Notes: generated by a model from the letters alone, not told the origin. 64,000 nt of DNA from Dactylellina haptotyla (GCA_031310005.1 CM062382.1:434001-498000), one strand, 5' to 3'; positions 12,507-25,143 are shown, counted from the stretch's first letter. Numbers and translations are program-made.

Positions 12507-13403
12507 CTTGTTGATAGTTCGAGCGAGCGAGTGACGCGGGGAGGCTGCAACGTGGGGTATCGATAAAGCGTGAACGAGCTTTGGAGTGCGAGATAGATGA
12601 ACTGTTAAATTAGTATATCCGCGATAAATAGTCGCCTGCACGCGTACCAGCTTGTAATACGAGTGACTGTAACGGATCCTTCGTCGGTGGCGGTGATATG
12701 GTAGAACGAGGGACGACGTGAAGGATGTCGTTGTCGTTGTGGTTGCTGTTGGGTTGAGCTGCGGGCGAGCTCCAAGCTTGTCTGCTGCTAACTAGCTCGT
12801 GTTACAAAGCCGCAGCCTACGCAACACCGCAAAACGATTCCACGGCCTTCCATAGAAACATACTCACCTCACCCGAATAACCAGTAAATTAATTAATTAA
12901 TTAAAGACAGCGAGGAGAGGGCGAATTAGTGCAAGCAAGGGCCGGTCACAACAGAAAAGATTTATCACATTTCTCTCTTTCTCTTTTCGTTACAAGAAGG
13001 ATTACAAAAAGTTATATAGTACTAGTAGTTCGGGGCACACAACGTCGTCTCGGGACGAGGGGAATACTAATATAAAAATATGAAAGAAAGAACGGGAATA
13101 CGTCGGGAAGTGAAAAAAGGCGAAAGGAAAGAGGACGGAGGGTCTGGCAAGAGGGAAAACCAAAGTCGGAAACAAGGGTGATATCGGGTACAGGATCAGA
13201 GAACACACACGGCGCCTGTTTCAAAAAAATAATGCAGAGTGGTGACAATGTAATTGTTCGATTCTACCAAAAAAAGCGAATATTAATTCGGTAAAAGTGA
13301 AAGACGGTGCCGTTTTTATTCTCCAACAACGAATGTTTCCTTCTTCAATCGAGTGATCAGTAGAGTGTGAGCCCAGAAAAAAAAAGACGCCTCAACAGGC
13401 GAC
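12507..13403. other. Intergenic with a short AATT microsatellite
   Basis: 5' region of Doa1 and 3' region of the septin gene, both on the minus strand. A short AATT run lies at about 12886-12904. Otherwise nothing recognised. Confidence 0.4.
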
Positions 13404-15101
13404 CTAATGACCATTCGCGTCGGCATCCGGGATGCCACCCTCTTCCAATTCCTTCTGTTCACGGGCCAATCTCGCCTCACTATCGTTCATCATGTTAGTA
13501 CCCGCCGAGTGTATATATAATAGGAAAAATGAAAGGGGAGTCCGTACATTTCCTTAAGCTGGCTCTCTCTTGCCATCAATTCCTGTCTCCTCTCGTTGAT
13601 CTCCCTCTGGACCTTCAACTCGATCTCTCTCAACTTTTCCTCCTCGCGTCTCAACTGCTCCTCCTTCAATCTGACGCTCTGCGTCGCAAGATCTTCAGGA
13701 TTCATCGTGCTATCATCCGCCGCACCACCATCCACGCTCTTCGACAGCTTCTCGGTTCTGTAGTTCTCGTAGAGGAAATCGTGGGTGATCTCCTTGAGAT
13801 CCGCGAGATGGCTGTGCAGTAACGCGGAGCGGATGGCCAAGAAGTCCGAGTGGCGCGGGTTCTCGACCTCGACGATACCCCATGGGTACTGTCGCGCGCG
13901 GACGTTGCGTCCACCGACTTCAACGATATCCTCGGAGCCGACGATAGCGAACGGCATGAGCCCACGCAGCTCGGCGTTCTCCTCGACGGTGTCTTCGTCG
14001 TCTTCCTCAACGTCGTAGGGGAAATTGTAGACGGGGATGCGGTAGTGCTCAATATCCTCCATGATGAGTTTCTTGGATTCCGCAAGTTCGGTTGGGGTGA
14101 GCGAATCGGCCTTTCCGATGACGGGGATGACATTGACGCGTGGCGAGAGGCGCTTCATCAGCTCGATGTCGAGCTCACGGAGACTATCACAATCATATCG
14201 TCGTCAACACCCTTGTTTCTTATCTCCAATAGAATCAGATAGATATAAGATTTGTGTCACTCACCCGTGCCCTGTAGGGGTGATAAAGTAGAGAAGAGCG
14301 TGTACACGGTTATCACGGAACCTAGGGTTACGCTTGATACGAGACTCCTCGGCGAGAATGTGATCATACTGCCGTTCAAGATAGCCGACAATCTCGGAGA
14401 AACTAAACAAAACCGAAGCATATATTAGCACCACATTCATTCATTCATCACCGGAAGTTTCATCTGTAATAATAAAAGTATATAAAGTAACATACCTAGC
14501 TTCGTTATCAATTTGGTCGCCGAATCCCGGAGTATCAACAATGGTGAGAGAGATACGAGTGCCCTCCTCATCCAACTCTGTGAGTTCAATTGGGGAGTTA
14601 GCCAAGGCTCACGGAACGGCAACGGTAGTATACGCTTCGAATCACAAAAGAAGAAAGTGATAGAATATTTGTGACGCGTCTAAAGATTCATGGGGGAGTA
14701 CGCACCGACGGTGACAGGCTTGATGCGAACGCCTTCTTCGACATGGGCTGAGCTTGGGTCATCGCACTCCTTGCTCGATAGGACGGACTGGCCGCAGAGG
14801 GTGTTGACGAAAGTGGTCCGGCCTAGACAGATTGCCGCATGGTGTTAGATGCCAAAAACTTCCGAGAAATATACTCCGATAGAGGTCAATTGCGGTCAAT
14901 GGGGGTGAGGCTAACCTGTTCCTGAGGCACCGCATACCATCAGGCAGAACTGGATTCCCTTCTTGATGTTCTTCTTCTTTCGGGTCTGTACAGACGAAAC
15001 CAAAAAACACGCGCGGTTAGCTATGCGGTCAACGCGAAAATACACGCCCAGAACAAAAGTCGGGAGTGCGGAATCTGGCAACGTACGGCGGATAGAGACA
15101 T
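13404..15101 (-). CDS. aspA: Septin, AspA/Cdc11 type
   Basis: Seven exons (15087-15101, 14916-14985, 14706-14822, 14496-14577, 14265-14402, 13548-14183, 13404-13479) give 377 residues. Septins are GTP-binding proteins that build filaments at septa, hyphal tips and branch sites. The P-loop is GASGTGRT (24-31), with the Arg in place of Lys that marks the Cdc11 group. G3 is DTPG (82-85), G4 is GKAD (164-167), and the septin-unique region follows (GIVEVENPRHSDF...HLADLKEITHDFLYENYR). The C-terminal about 70 residues are a charged coiled coil (RLKEEQLRREEEKLREIEL), as in Cdc11 rather than Cdc10. Sequence is very close to what I recall of Aspergillus AspA. The first coding exon is only 15 bp (MSLSA), so the start depends on the splice model; the frame and the family N-terminus support it. 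Confidence 0.95.
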
Positions 15102-15837
15102 GTTGGCGGTGGTAGATGGTATGTAGATGGGTGCTGCGAGAGAGAAGAATGCTGGGTCAATCGGCGGGCTCCCCTGAAACGGGACTTATTTCGCTTCAAC
15201 AGCTGGGAAGCTCTCCTTCGCTTACAGGAGAAAAAGGGAGCGTGGTTTTCAAGCTAGAGAAAAGCACAAGACACGGCGTGAATTGAGGCCCGTGGCAGCT
15301 GTCCGGCGATGGCAGGCACAGAGACGTGATAGCAGCGGCGGGCAATCGTCGATGGAGGATGATTGGGATGACAGGAAGATGGAGGAGGTGGTGGTGGTGG
15401 TGATGGGAGACGAGAAGGAGGAAGGTGGTGTTGAGAGGAGTTTCCTTGGGCTCTCGTTAAGATTGGAGAGCTGTGTCGCCAATTAAGTCGATTAAGGGGA
15501 ACTCGCACTAATTAACGAGCGAGCGAGCAGAGAACAACCCTGCCCGTGCCAGCAGCCGAAATCAGGGGCCATGCCCAGCCAATTACACTACTTCTACGCG
15601 GGCGTCCTATAGGAAGTCTGCTATCGATCGCTGATAGCACTTTTATATCTTTGATCTTTCACTGGTTGCGTTCAGGTTCACTTTGCGTATATATATTTAT
15701 ATATTTAGACGGAGTATATATTGTTATATATACCGATTACCACTACGACTACGATTTATTATATAGTACAGCCAAGGTACCTTTATTTCACTCCTATCAC
15801 AAAAAGAGACTCTATCATGATATATCAATCAATCGCC
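15102..15837. other. Intergenic
   Basis: Septin promoter/leader side (15.1-15.5 kb; the minus strand is pyrimidine-rich, with CACCACCACC-like runs near 15.4 kb), then an AT-rich segment with TATATA runs near 15.7 kb on the 3' side of the STRAP-like gene. No gene seen. Confidence 0.4.
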
Positions 15838-17257
15838 TCACTGCGTCCCCGCCCAGAGGCCATACGGGTGCGGAGTGTGCTTCCACTGCAGAATACCAAC
15901 GTTAACACGACATAATATAGACGCATAAATGTAAAATAGATAGGAAACAATGCCACTCACCAGCTTGATCGTCCCGTCCTCGGATCCCGTCGCGTACAGA
16001 TTCCCGTCCGGCGAAAACTGGGCTGACCAGATACCACCATGATGGCCCTTATTTACCTCTACTCCATTCGTCAGCCACTCTTCCAATATAAATATCTCAA
16101 AAATCAGAAAATCAAATAAAACTCACCCAGCTCCCGCCCGCTATCGAAGTCGTTAACATGCACCCAAGTATCCCCGCTGCCTCCCGTCACAAACTTCCTC
16201 GTCGGCGGATGCAGCGCCACGGTAGCGCAGTCGTTATCCGTCTTTATACTCTTCAACAACGTCCGCGACAGCCCGTCGAAAAAGTACACAGACTTCCCCG
16301 CGCTCACGTTCAGGATCTTCCCGTCCGTCGAGAACTCGCAGTTCGCCAGCGGCTCTTCAACCTGAAACGTCGACACGACCTTATTCGACCGCACGTCCCA
16401 CCAGCGGATATACTTGTCCTCGCAGCCGGAGACCAGCACGTCCGGGTGCGCCCACGATACCGTTCGGATAGTACCCCCGTGCGCTCCCACGCCAATTTCT
16501 GTAGCGCCGGCGTCCGGGCGGTTGAGGTCGTACAGCCGTAGTTTCTTCTCCGGCCCACCGGTGGCGACGCAAGTATCGTCATTCGAGAAGGTCACGCATC
16601 TGACGATGTGGTTGTGCTGCAGCGTCTGTAGCGTTTCACCAGTAAATGCGTCCCAGATTTTTCTATACACATCGGCACATGTCAGCCATAAAATTTCATC
16701 TCGTTTCGAAGGGAAATGGCTTTGTGAGCACTTACGCTGAGAAATCGGCCGAGGCGGTAGCCGCAAGGTTGGCATTTCGAGACAGTCTCGCCTGCCACAC
16801 CGCACCTTTGTGGCCGATAAACGTACCGATCCTATGCAAATTTCGCAACAACAAGTCAACCTATAGCTCTCGTCGTAAAATGATATTCCAAGGAAGGATA
16901 AAAACCTACCAGTCACCGGTTATGCCATCACGCAACATTGGGTTTCCATCTACACCGCCAATTGTCAGCTGGTACAGCTCACCTAGTCGATCCGAAGCTT
17001 CACCCACCTTTACAAGCAGAAATAAGGAAATAGTTATCGTCAACAAATTGAGAGAAAGACAAATGCGTCACAGGTCTCGAGTGGCCGTGACAAGTCAAGG
17101 GCACGATACGAGCGGCTGTCAACACCCCAATAATACAATTAGCAAAAAGCCATCAAAATCAGTTTCAATCAACCAAGCAGAGAATGAAAAACTTACGGGT
17201 AGCCGATTGCACGGGACTCGGCGACTTTTGCGGTGTGGGGTACTTATCCGCCGACAT
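15838..17257 (-). CDS. STRAP: WD40 repeat protein, STRAP (UNRIP) homologue
   Basis: Seven exons (17197-17257, 17008-17115, 16910-16949, 16736-16831, 16127-16662, 15961-16058, 15838-15885) give 328 residues. Nearly the whole protein is one seven-bladed WD40 propeller: [51 protein letters not shown] and others are visible. The start [11 protein letters not shown] followed by [14 protein letters not shown], and the end [20 protein letters not shown], match serine-threonine kinase receptor-associated protein. In animals that protein joins the SMN complex and regulates TGF-beta signalling and translation; in fungi its role is poorly known, probably an RNP scaffold. The length fits the family (about 330-350). 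The third exon is only 40 bp. Confidence 0.9.
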
Positions 17258-19014
17258 GATTGAAAAAAAAGAAGGAAAAAAGATATAAACCGGCAAAGGA
17301 CGTCAAATTACAAGAATAGAACGGGAATATAGGAGACCGTAGAACAAAATCGGGTCGAAAGCGAAGACAAAGAACTGAAGAATAATAGCCAGCTATAAAT
17401 CGCGCCTATATATATAACGGTAATATAAATATTAAACTGGGTACGTGTGCGAGCGTAGGTATAAAGAGCTTGTGGCGAAAATGATGATTTTATCAGATCA
17501 GAAGGGGAAAGGGCGTTGGGGAAGCTAGAGCCAGGTGAACAATACGTATAGTAGGCGATTGTATAATGGTTTTTTCGTTCCCAACCCGATGTAGGAGGGT
17601 AAGCAGATCAATCCGTCGACAAAAGGGATGATAATTTTTTCTTCACTTGAGAAGCAATTGGTGTCGTGCGAGGGAAGTTTTGAGAAAGCCAAGGCCGTAG
17701 TATGGAAGAGTGATATGAATGTTAAGATAGCAGCGCGTACTAGTAAGATTGGGATTGAAAATTGGATTGGAGTCGTTCGATCTAAGAGATTCGTGACGGT
17801 CGTGAAATACTCGTTGAAGCTGTCGCCTGTGGGGGGGTACCAGGTTATAGAAAAGGAAGGCGTTGAGAAAATCTATCGAAGGAAATATATCAGAACAAAG
17901 CAATAAGGTCAGACGCGGGGGCTGATGCACGTGAAGCAGCAGATGGGAAGTAGATAAAGGAAGACGAGATAGAAGGATAGAAGAAAAAAGAGCCCGGAAA
18001 GGAGGGAAACGAGAGCTCCAGACTGGTGAAGTCGCAGAACGGAAGTGAGGGGTTCTGCAGCGCTGTCCGTTTCGAAATGTAACCTTTTTTTTTTCTGTTT
18101 CTGTTTCTGTTTCTGTTTCTTACCTCACACGTTGATAATCGAATTTAGGCAGATGGGTGGACTGGTGCTAGCTTCCAAGCTATGAGAGTCACCTTGCAGC
18201 TGGTTGAAGGCCCACTATTGCAGAAACCGCCAGAGGGAGGGAGGATGGTTTGTCGAGACCCGGGACAGCCGACACGGTTGGGAGGGGCGAGGGAGGAGGA
18301 GAATGATGAAGCTGTGAGAGGAGGCGAGGCAGGTTATAGATAGGTACGAGGGGCGAGGATATGGAGGGACCGATCGAAGGTGCGTAGGCAGAGCAGAGGA
18401 GGATAGCGAGACCAAGGAGGCGGCCGAAGTAGCAGTTTGGGGAAGGGCGGCGGTGTAAGGGGATAAAACACCAAAAGTAGAAGAACGAGAGCGGTCTAGT
18501 ATCGTCTGGGGAATATAATAAGAGGATAGTATGTACAGGTATAATAGACAAAATAATAGCGTTTTACGGGGAAATAATAGATTGGGCGTACCGTGGGAAC
18601 GCACTCTTAGTGACCCGACAAAAGCCAGATGTGTCTACGATAGCCTCTGCCAACTAAACCGACCGGGCTAAGAACGCTGGGCGGAGGAGGGGCACACAAA
18701 AAACCCGTTTTCTGTCGTCTGCCCGCAAAACCCGCGCCAAGCATCGTCACCTCCGCCAACTTTAATTTGCCCGGCCTGTGCAATTACGTTGCAGCACGTC
18801 GCACGAGATCTCGTGACTAACTTATATACTACCCGGGTATCTTTTACGTAGCATACCTATGTATATATTTATAAATAATTGTGTTCGTGTGCGTGATGAT
18901 AATGTGTTTATATTGGTATCTGATCCGTAAATGCATTGCTAGACATATATATCCTGCCAAAACGCCTGCCCAAAATGCTCTCTATCGATAACGGATATTT
19001 CCTCCAAAATACTT
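17258..19014. other. 1.8 kb intergenic, purine-rich on the plus strand
   Basis: The plus strand is rich in A/G from about 17.3 to 18.4 kb, so the STRAP coding strand is pyrimidine-rich here. That is usual for fungal promoter/leader sequence. No protein-like frame was found. The last part, up to the Vms1 stop, is AT-rich. Confidence 0.4.
18091..18120. repeat. TTTCTG microsatellite
   Basis: A poly-T run is followed by about four and a half tandem copies of the hexamer TTTCTG, in non-coding DNA. Confidence 0.85.
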
Positions 19015-20993
19015 CTACTTCCCCGCCAACCGCTTCATCCGCTCCTCCGCCGCCCTCGCCCGCTGCTCCCTCTCCAGCCTTCTCTTCGCTTCATCGCTCA
19101 AACCCTTCGTCTGCTCCTCCCTCGCACTCGTCGCCGCATTCGTCCCCAACACTTCAGACAGACTCCTCCCCGCTGACGATGACGCCTTCGCAGTAGCCTC
19201 GGGCAGGCTCTTCAACCTCGCCGTCTCCTTCTCCCGTCTCTCCTTCTCCTCCGCATCCCTGCTAGCCTTCTCCTTCTCCAAAATCTCATCGTAGTCCTTC
19301 CTCGCCAACGGCGCCCCGACCCCCATCCCATCCCAATCAAACCGATCCTCTCCCAATTCCTGTCGTGCGACACGGAACACCTCCCGTGTAGCTTTATCCC
19401 CTGCCAGATCGTATGCCGTCTTACCAGCCGAATTCTTAACCCCCAGATCAGCGGGTTCCTTACTCTTCGTGAGCAACGCCAGCACGATCAACGGATGAGA
19501 CTGTGCTGCCGCCAAGTGTAACAACGTAGGCGTGTGATGATTCTCCGGCGTCAAGTAGAAATTAAACGGTAATTTATTAGAATTAAGATACGTCGTGATA
19601 GCGGGCGCTTTCGACCGCCGCAGCAACGTGGTCAAAGTCGTAGTATGTTGGATCTTCAACGCCTCCTCCTTTGACGGCTTCGGTTTCGCCACCGGGGTAG
19701 CCTTTGTCGTAGTACTCGAAGATGTCGACGCCTCAGCTGCTGCTGCCGCTGCAATCGTACTCTCGTCAATATAAGATACTTTAACCCTCGTGAGCTCCAC
19801 AAAGCACCGCATCAATTCGCTTTGCGTCGCCCGCCGCGTGGAGAACGGGAACCCGCGTATCTTGGGGTTATTCGACCGTATCACCGGATTATCGTAACTG
19901 AATAGCGTCCGCCGATTTCCCGTCCCTGTGGCTCTGATGAATAATAGTGCAGACGAATCGATCATATCCTTCCAGTTGCTCAACAATTCTCTCACGTCGG
20001 CTGTGAGCGCGGCTTCGTTGTACCGACGCAGCGAGCTACCGGCGCTGTGGGCCGTTCCTTTCGAGTTGTCATTCGCTGATTGCGAACCACCTTGTTTTCG
20101 ACGGGTGGTGTACCGATGGAAGGTCTTGTGAGCGAGGACAACGGCTTCCCGCTCGATAACGCCGTTACGTTTCGTGAGTTTTGGGTATAATGAGACGATC
20201 ATGGCAGCAAAGTGGCCGCCACCAATCATGCAGAGGAAGATGTGCGGGTCGGATGCGGTGGGTGGAGCTGGGGTCGGAGTGGTTTGAAGGGTATTTAATG
20301 TCTCCGGAACGTCGTTTTCCTCGGTTCCAGCCGGTAAGATAGCACGGTAGACGCCGAGATATGTAGACTGGGGGAGCTTAGGTGAGGAGAGCCATATTAT
20401 AGGTGACCTAGGCTTGCGGGCTGTTGATTCCTCGACTTCCTCAGCGGACTTGAGCGTGGCCTTCTTGCGAAGCAAGCTGGCTAAAGGATCTGACGGTTGT
20501 CCTTCCTCCTCAGTCGACGAGCTCTCGGAACCGGATATGGATTCGCTGAGACCCTCGATCATCTTTTCGAATTCCATCTCAGATACAGGTGGTTGTTTCC
20601 TGATCTTTCGCTTCATGTTGAATCTGTGAACATCGGACCTGGCATGAGATCTCTGCTCTTGAATCGTCTTGCTCTTGACCCCACAAAGGGTACACGACAT
20701 GCCGGACGTCGGGTCAGGCTCTTTCGTAAGGTCTTTGAACTTGACATCCTCTGTGGACAGGACGTCATCAACTTGGGTTTCCGAGGGTGGAGCGGCAAGG
20801 TCTTGGCCAGCTCCCTTGACGGCGAGAGTGCTCAGAAGATCACGGGGTAGGTCGAATGCTATCCTCCAAAATCATTAGAAATTTTCTATGTTTCCATACT
20901 ATGAAATCGAGGGACCAAAATACCATAGAGGGGCCGCTTTAAGTAATCGTCTGCTTGCGAGCCAGCAGCAGGCGGCGGAGGTGGGGCGGCCAT
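19015..20993 (-). CDS. VMS1: Vms1/ANKZF1 peptidyl-tRNA hydrolase of ribosome quality control
   Basis: Two exons (20924-20993, 19015-20858) give 637 residues; the intron is 65 bp. Vms1 releases stalled nascent chains from 60S ribosomes by cleaving peptidyl-tRNA, antagonises CAT-tailing and moves to stressed mitochondria with Cdc48. A C2H2-like finger sits at Cys79, Cys82, His95 and His101 (ribosome contact). The VLRF1 release-factor-like domain includes FLCMIGGGHFAAMIVSLYP and the GSQ loop with catalytic Gln283 (RRKQGGSQ). Ankyrin repeats follow (TPTLLHLAAAQSHPLIVLALL), then a charged coiled coil. The C-terminus carries a perfect VCP-interacting motif, R-x5-AA-x2-R (Arg620 to Arg630). All functional elements are present and the length fits fungal Vms1. 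The first exon is proline-rich and short. Confidence 0.95.
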
Positions 20994-22651
20994 CGTGAAA
21001 GGCGTAGATACTGTTCAGCAGTCGGAGAGACGACAACGATGATGATTATGGCCACCAGGAGAGATGAAAGGACGAACGGGATGAACGGGAAGGTTTTTAT
21101 GGCGGATTGGAGCGGCGAGAGGTCGTAGTGGCTCATATCATTGCGGTTGGCGTTGCCGCTGGTGTTGACGGGCGACCAGGGTCCGTGTTGGCTGTGACGC
21201 ATAGCGCTATGAATCGATATGATTCTTCGACTCTTGGCGGGAAGGCACCGCTGCCGGTTTCACAATAATTAATAATATGCGAGAGGTAGGTGTTAAACTA
21301 TCTCGAAGACCAGGCCTGTACACACACTGGAATAGCTATTTGAATATATATCCTGAAGGTTGGTGTTTGCAGGCTGGCCTCGAGCTGGAAGTTGAGCGGA
21401 CCAGCGGACCCGGTAGTTATAATTGCTCCGTCCACCGGGCTAATTGTTCGCGCTCGCACTCAGCCGCTAGACCCACGATATCCATATAGCACGACAGATA
21501 TACCAGCCTATGCATGTCAGACTAAGGCTCTAAGAAATACCATGGTAAGCTATCAACAACAGGAATATGTTCTTCAGCAAATACCCTTTGGCCTTTGCGC
21601 GGAGCGATTGGAGTAGGTTACGTCAGAGCCATGGTGGTGTTAAATTTCCATGCGTCACGAAGCAGGTCCTTGGCCATGCAAGTTTGGGCTTGGAAGCGAG
21701 CAAGCTTCGAGAAGCTAGATGCCCGCCTTGTTCGCTAGTATTTTTACTATCTTGCAACCTAGATAACAAGCAAAAGTTTCTATAGTATAAAAATATACAA
21801 TTTCTATGAACATAAATCACGGGCCAGACCGCGATCAGCCACAATACGGATAGCTGAATGGAAAATAGATTTGTCTCTCAAGGTGTACGATGCGGCCGTG
21901 CACGATCGTGAATGCCTTCGCTCACCGTTGTATTTTAAGAGAGTGGACCCAGACTTTAAATTTGCCAGTGATTGTGTATTATATATAACGAACAAACAAG
22001 GACTTGGGAAATAATGAGACCACCGTAGCGATGCCTAAAAGTATTAATGGTCTTAATTCTCCCTATGAGTGCCATCATGTTAATCAGCTAGTCAAAATGT
22101 ACTTTCTCGCGAGCTTTTGAACTCCTAACCTCAGGCCGACTCCTTGCCTTGCCAAGTTCTTGTAGCAAGTCCGAGGCTTAATCGGGTCGTATGCTCCGCT
22201 GCCGATTTAGTCTTTGCAGTATAGGTGTACATCATGACACAACAGCGGTGCCCCAAGTATTGTTCTCTTATGAGAAAGCCCTTGAGCTACATTAGAATTA
22301 GAGCCATCTGAGGCAACCTCAGACTACGATTTGAATGCATGAACATTAAGTCCGCTCAAGCGACTCCACTTAATTTATAATCAATATCTAAGACGAAAAT
22401 AATTTAGAATAGGTTTAAATTTATAATCGGTCTTAATCGATATCTATTGGTCCACTGGCTCTATACAATTGAGACAAACCCAAAAAGCTTTGCATCAATT
22501 TCGATGCTTTGCCTACTCTTATCTTCTTGAATGTGGATTTTTCCTTTTGGAAAATACATCGTTAATGAATGCTGGAGCGTCAGGCTCGAACTCAAAGATC
22601 GCAATCTGATTGCCACTCCGGCTGGAAGGGTTAGGAGCAAGAAAGAGTCTG
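20994..22651. other. 1.7 kb intergenic, AT-rich towards the right
   Basis: The first 250 bp are the leader of Vms1 and hold an open frame discussed in the findings. From about 21.5 kb the sequence is AT-rich with no protein-like frame, no recognised RNA and no terminal repeats that I can see. It marks the left border of the accessory island. Confidence 0.4.
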
Positions 22652-24659
22652 CTAATTTTGAACCCCTTCCCTTAATTCTTTGTCAACTCTTTCACTAGCT
22701 AGCTTTAAAACCCGCTCGTTTCCGATCGCTATCAGTTCCGCGCTATGCATCCTTCGAATGTGCTCGTTGAACAGGTCAGCTCGTAAGAATCGGCGCCCAG
22801 CACAGGTACCTAGAGTGCAAAAAATTCCCCCCTCGCCGTGGATGCGCCTTTTGTGCCTTGCGATACTCCCACTTGTATTAGATGTGAACCCGCAAATATC
22901 ACATTTTAGTAAGAGGGGCTTGTTTTTAGTGGTATTCGAATGGCTGCGCGTTCGTCTCGTTGCAGGACGAGCCGTGGAGCTGCTGGTTTGCGTATTAATA
23001 AACTCGTATCTAGATATTGGTGAGTCGGTGGAGGAACCAAGTGAGTTCTCATGACCCGTTCTGTTAGTGAAGTTTGGGACCCTGTAGGTTTTTCCGTTCA
23101 TGGCGGTTAAGTCTTCTGGAGATGGCAAACAGACTTCGTCGGCATTTAAGATTCGTTTCATCTCTTCGATCGTATCTTCTAATGGAATAACATGAACCTC
23201 ATCGAATACATCAACAGCGACGATGTGCCCATAAACTAGGCCCGTTTCTGCATCAATAACCCAGGTTCCACAATCGCCAGGTTTCACTCCTACCCCAATC
23301 AGATTCATTAACAATGGTCTCACATGTCGAGATTTAAATCGATTTTGGGCAAGACTTACTATCCAAGTCAGCGCAACACCGCATACTATATACTCTTGTT
23401 GCACGTTTAGATGGTGATTGTACATATGACGCATATGTATTGATATTTCCTCGTAAGTAGTAAGATGCCCCTCCAGGTTTAAATATAACTGGGCGATTGT
23501 TGACACGCCCGTCCTGAGCTCTATATATTATGCTGATAGGTTCATCTCTTCTTACGGCATTCATCGTCGGCCAACCTCTATCGGCCATCTCAACGAGCGC
23601 CCAGTCCAAATCTGTGATTTCCTTACCTCTGACAGGATCATTCGGCATTAGAATATTTCCGACTGGCCTCCACTCAAGGTTGGATATTCTAACCTCGGCT
23701 GATGAGTAGACAAGATCCGGTTTCACGATCGTGGTTGTATCCAATTCTGGAAGAGTATCATAGTCCTCATCGAATTCGAAATCGGTCTCCGAATCCTCAG
23801 AAGGACTTGAAAATGATCCTCCATCTCCAGAGTTGGAATCCTCCTCCTCATCATCAATGACTTCGTTAACAACATGGCCCGCAGTCATTCCGTATAAAAC
23901 CGTTTCCTCGCCGAATACTACTTTTATAATGCCCCCAACTGTGGCAATCTTTTCTCTGTCTCCATGGACTATCTTTATGCATGCCCCGGAAGTAGTACTG
24001 CCTGAACTAGTAGGAATGGATGCAAACACTTCTAGCAGTGATGCTAGTTTGAACGGTGGTTCCGATGCGATAACAATTACTGGAAGTGACGGCAAACCTT
24101 CAGCTTCCTCACATTGCTGCTTGATTTCCTTCGTTTTGAAAAACCGTCTCAGTTTTTTAACAGATCCAGGGTCGCAGAGAATAACTATATAAGGTCGTTT
24201 CCTTTGCTCGTCTTCTCCTAGAATTCTTGGTTTCCAGCTAATATATTTAGGTCTTAGATTTTTGTAAATGGTGTCTGAGAAAAGGTCGTGAAGGTCTTCA
24301 AATCGCTTGTAACATGCTTCGGAGACAGAAGCATCAGGGAACCCCAGAAGCTTTGGTGCCTTTTGTTTAAGGAAGAATCCTTTCCCAGTGAATAACCTCG
24401 GTTTCTCGCCAGTTCTTTCTGTGATGACATTCGTTTGATCTGTAGAAACTGGTTCGGGTGGTGTTGGTGTTGGTGTTTGGGTCGGGGTTGGGGTCGGATC
24501 GAGAGTGCTAGATTGAAGGGACGAGTATCCGGAATCAACGGCTGGTATACATACAACAAACAACATCCCAGCTTGGTGAACATACCGACGTAGATCTTCC
24601 AATGAATGGAGCTGCGATCGCAATTCGTTTAGAATCTGCCGTTGGCACCCATACTCCAT
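22652..24659 (-). CDS. Chymotrypsin-fold-like protein with GDCG nucleophile motif and two C2H2 zinc fingers
   Basis: Two exons (23360-24659, 22652-23289) give 645 residues; the 70 bp intron has a GTAAGT donor and GTAG acceptor. Residues 1-50 are helical, then comes a PT-repeat linker (54-68). The middle part has the marks of a trypsin/3C-like double barrel: TAGHVV with His262, TDLDWALVE with Asp350 or Asp352, and PGDCGTWVIDAETGLVYGHIVA with Cys440 at the nucleophile place. An acidic insertion (about 268-308) lies between His and Asp. The C-terminus holds one classical C2H2 finger (Cys563, Cys566, His579, His584) and one looser finger (Cys591, Cys596, His610, His615). Proteins with a GD[SC]GSWV motif recur as uncharacterised accessory proteins in ascomycetes; activity is not proven. 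The gene is divergent with the neighbour starting 484 bp away. Gene reality is well supported; function is inference. Confidence 0.75.
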
Positions 24660-25143
24660 GCTAAATAGGCAAAGTGATTAATTGTTTGCAACCTTAAAAA
24701 TGGTAATTCGACGGTATACGCGGTATCCTGAAGATTATAATTAATGCACCAACCGTTAAATTTTAAGTGCAATTGAACACGCAAGGAGTGTATAACCCCA
24801 CTTTCAACACCATATTCTGCGTTCATAAGGCAAGGCTACGGATTTTGAAATCTGCCTCTAGACCCGCCTTGTGATCAAAAGCTTGTGGATACGTGGCTAT
24901 GTAGCTAAAAGTTCGCAGCCTTCTCTTTAGCTTAGGACCGAGGTAGGAGCGTGGGTTACCATTGGATAATGGGGCTCAGTAATGTTTCTGGACACATAGT
25001 GCTCGTACGTAAGTACTGGTATATAAATATTAATATACTGGCACTTCAACAAGGGCATCAAAAATTTCCATATGCATTATAGAGATACATATATATTAAA
25101 TTTTAATTCAGATACAACGCTAAGGATTCCCAGGTGCAAGTAA
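24660..25143. promoter_or_regulatory. Shared divergent promoter region of the accessory pair
   Basis: A 484 bp AT-rich interval between two start codons pointing away from each other. No specific factor site can be named. ATATAT runs near 25.08 kb lie about 55 bp before the plus-strand ATG. Confidence 0.45.

Noticed and set aside
12507-12641. Longer N-terminus for Doa1 from an upstream in-frame ATG
   Set aside because: The extra residues are unlike the family; Doa1 proteins start shortly before the first WD40 repeat.
21500-22650. Possible decayed transposon in the AT-rich stretch
   Set aside because: No terminal repeats, target-site duplication or transposase/polymerase-like frame could be seen; AT richness alone is not enough.
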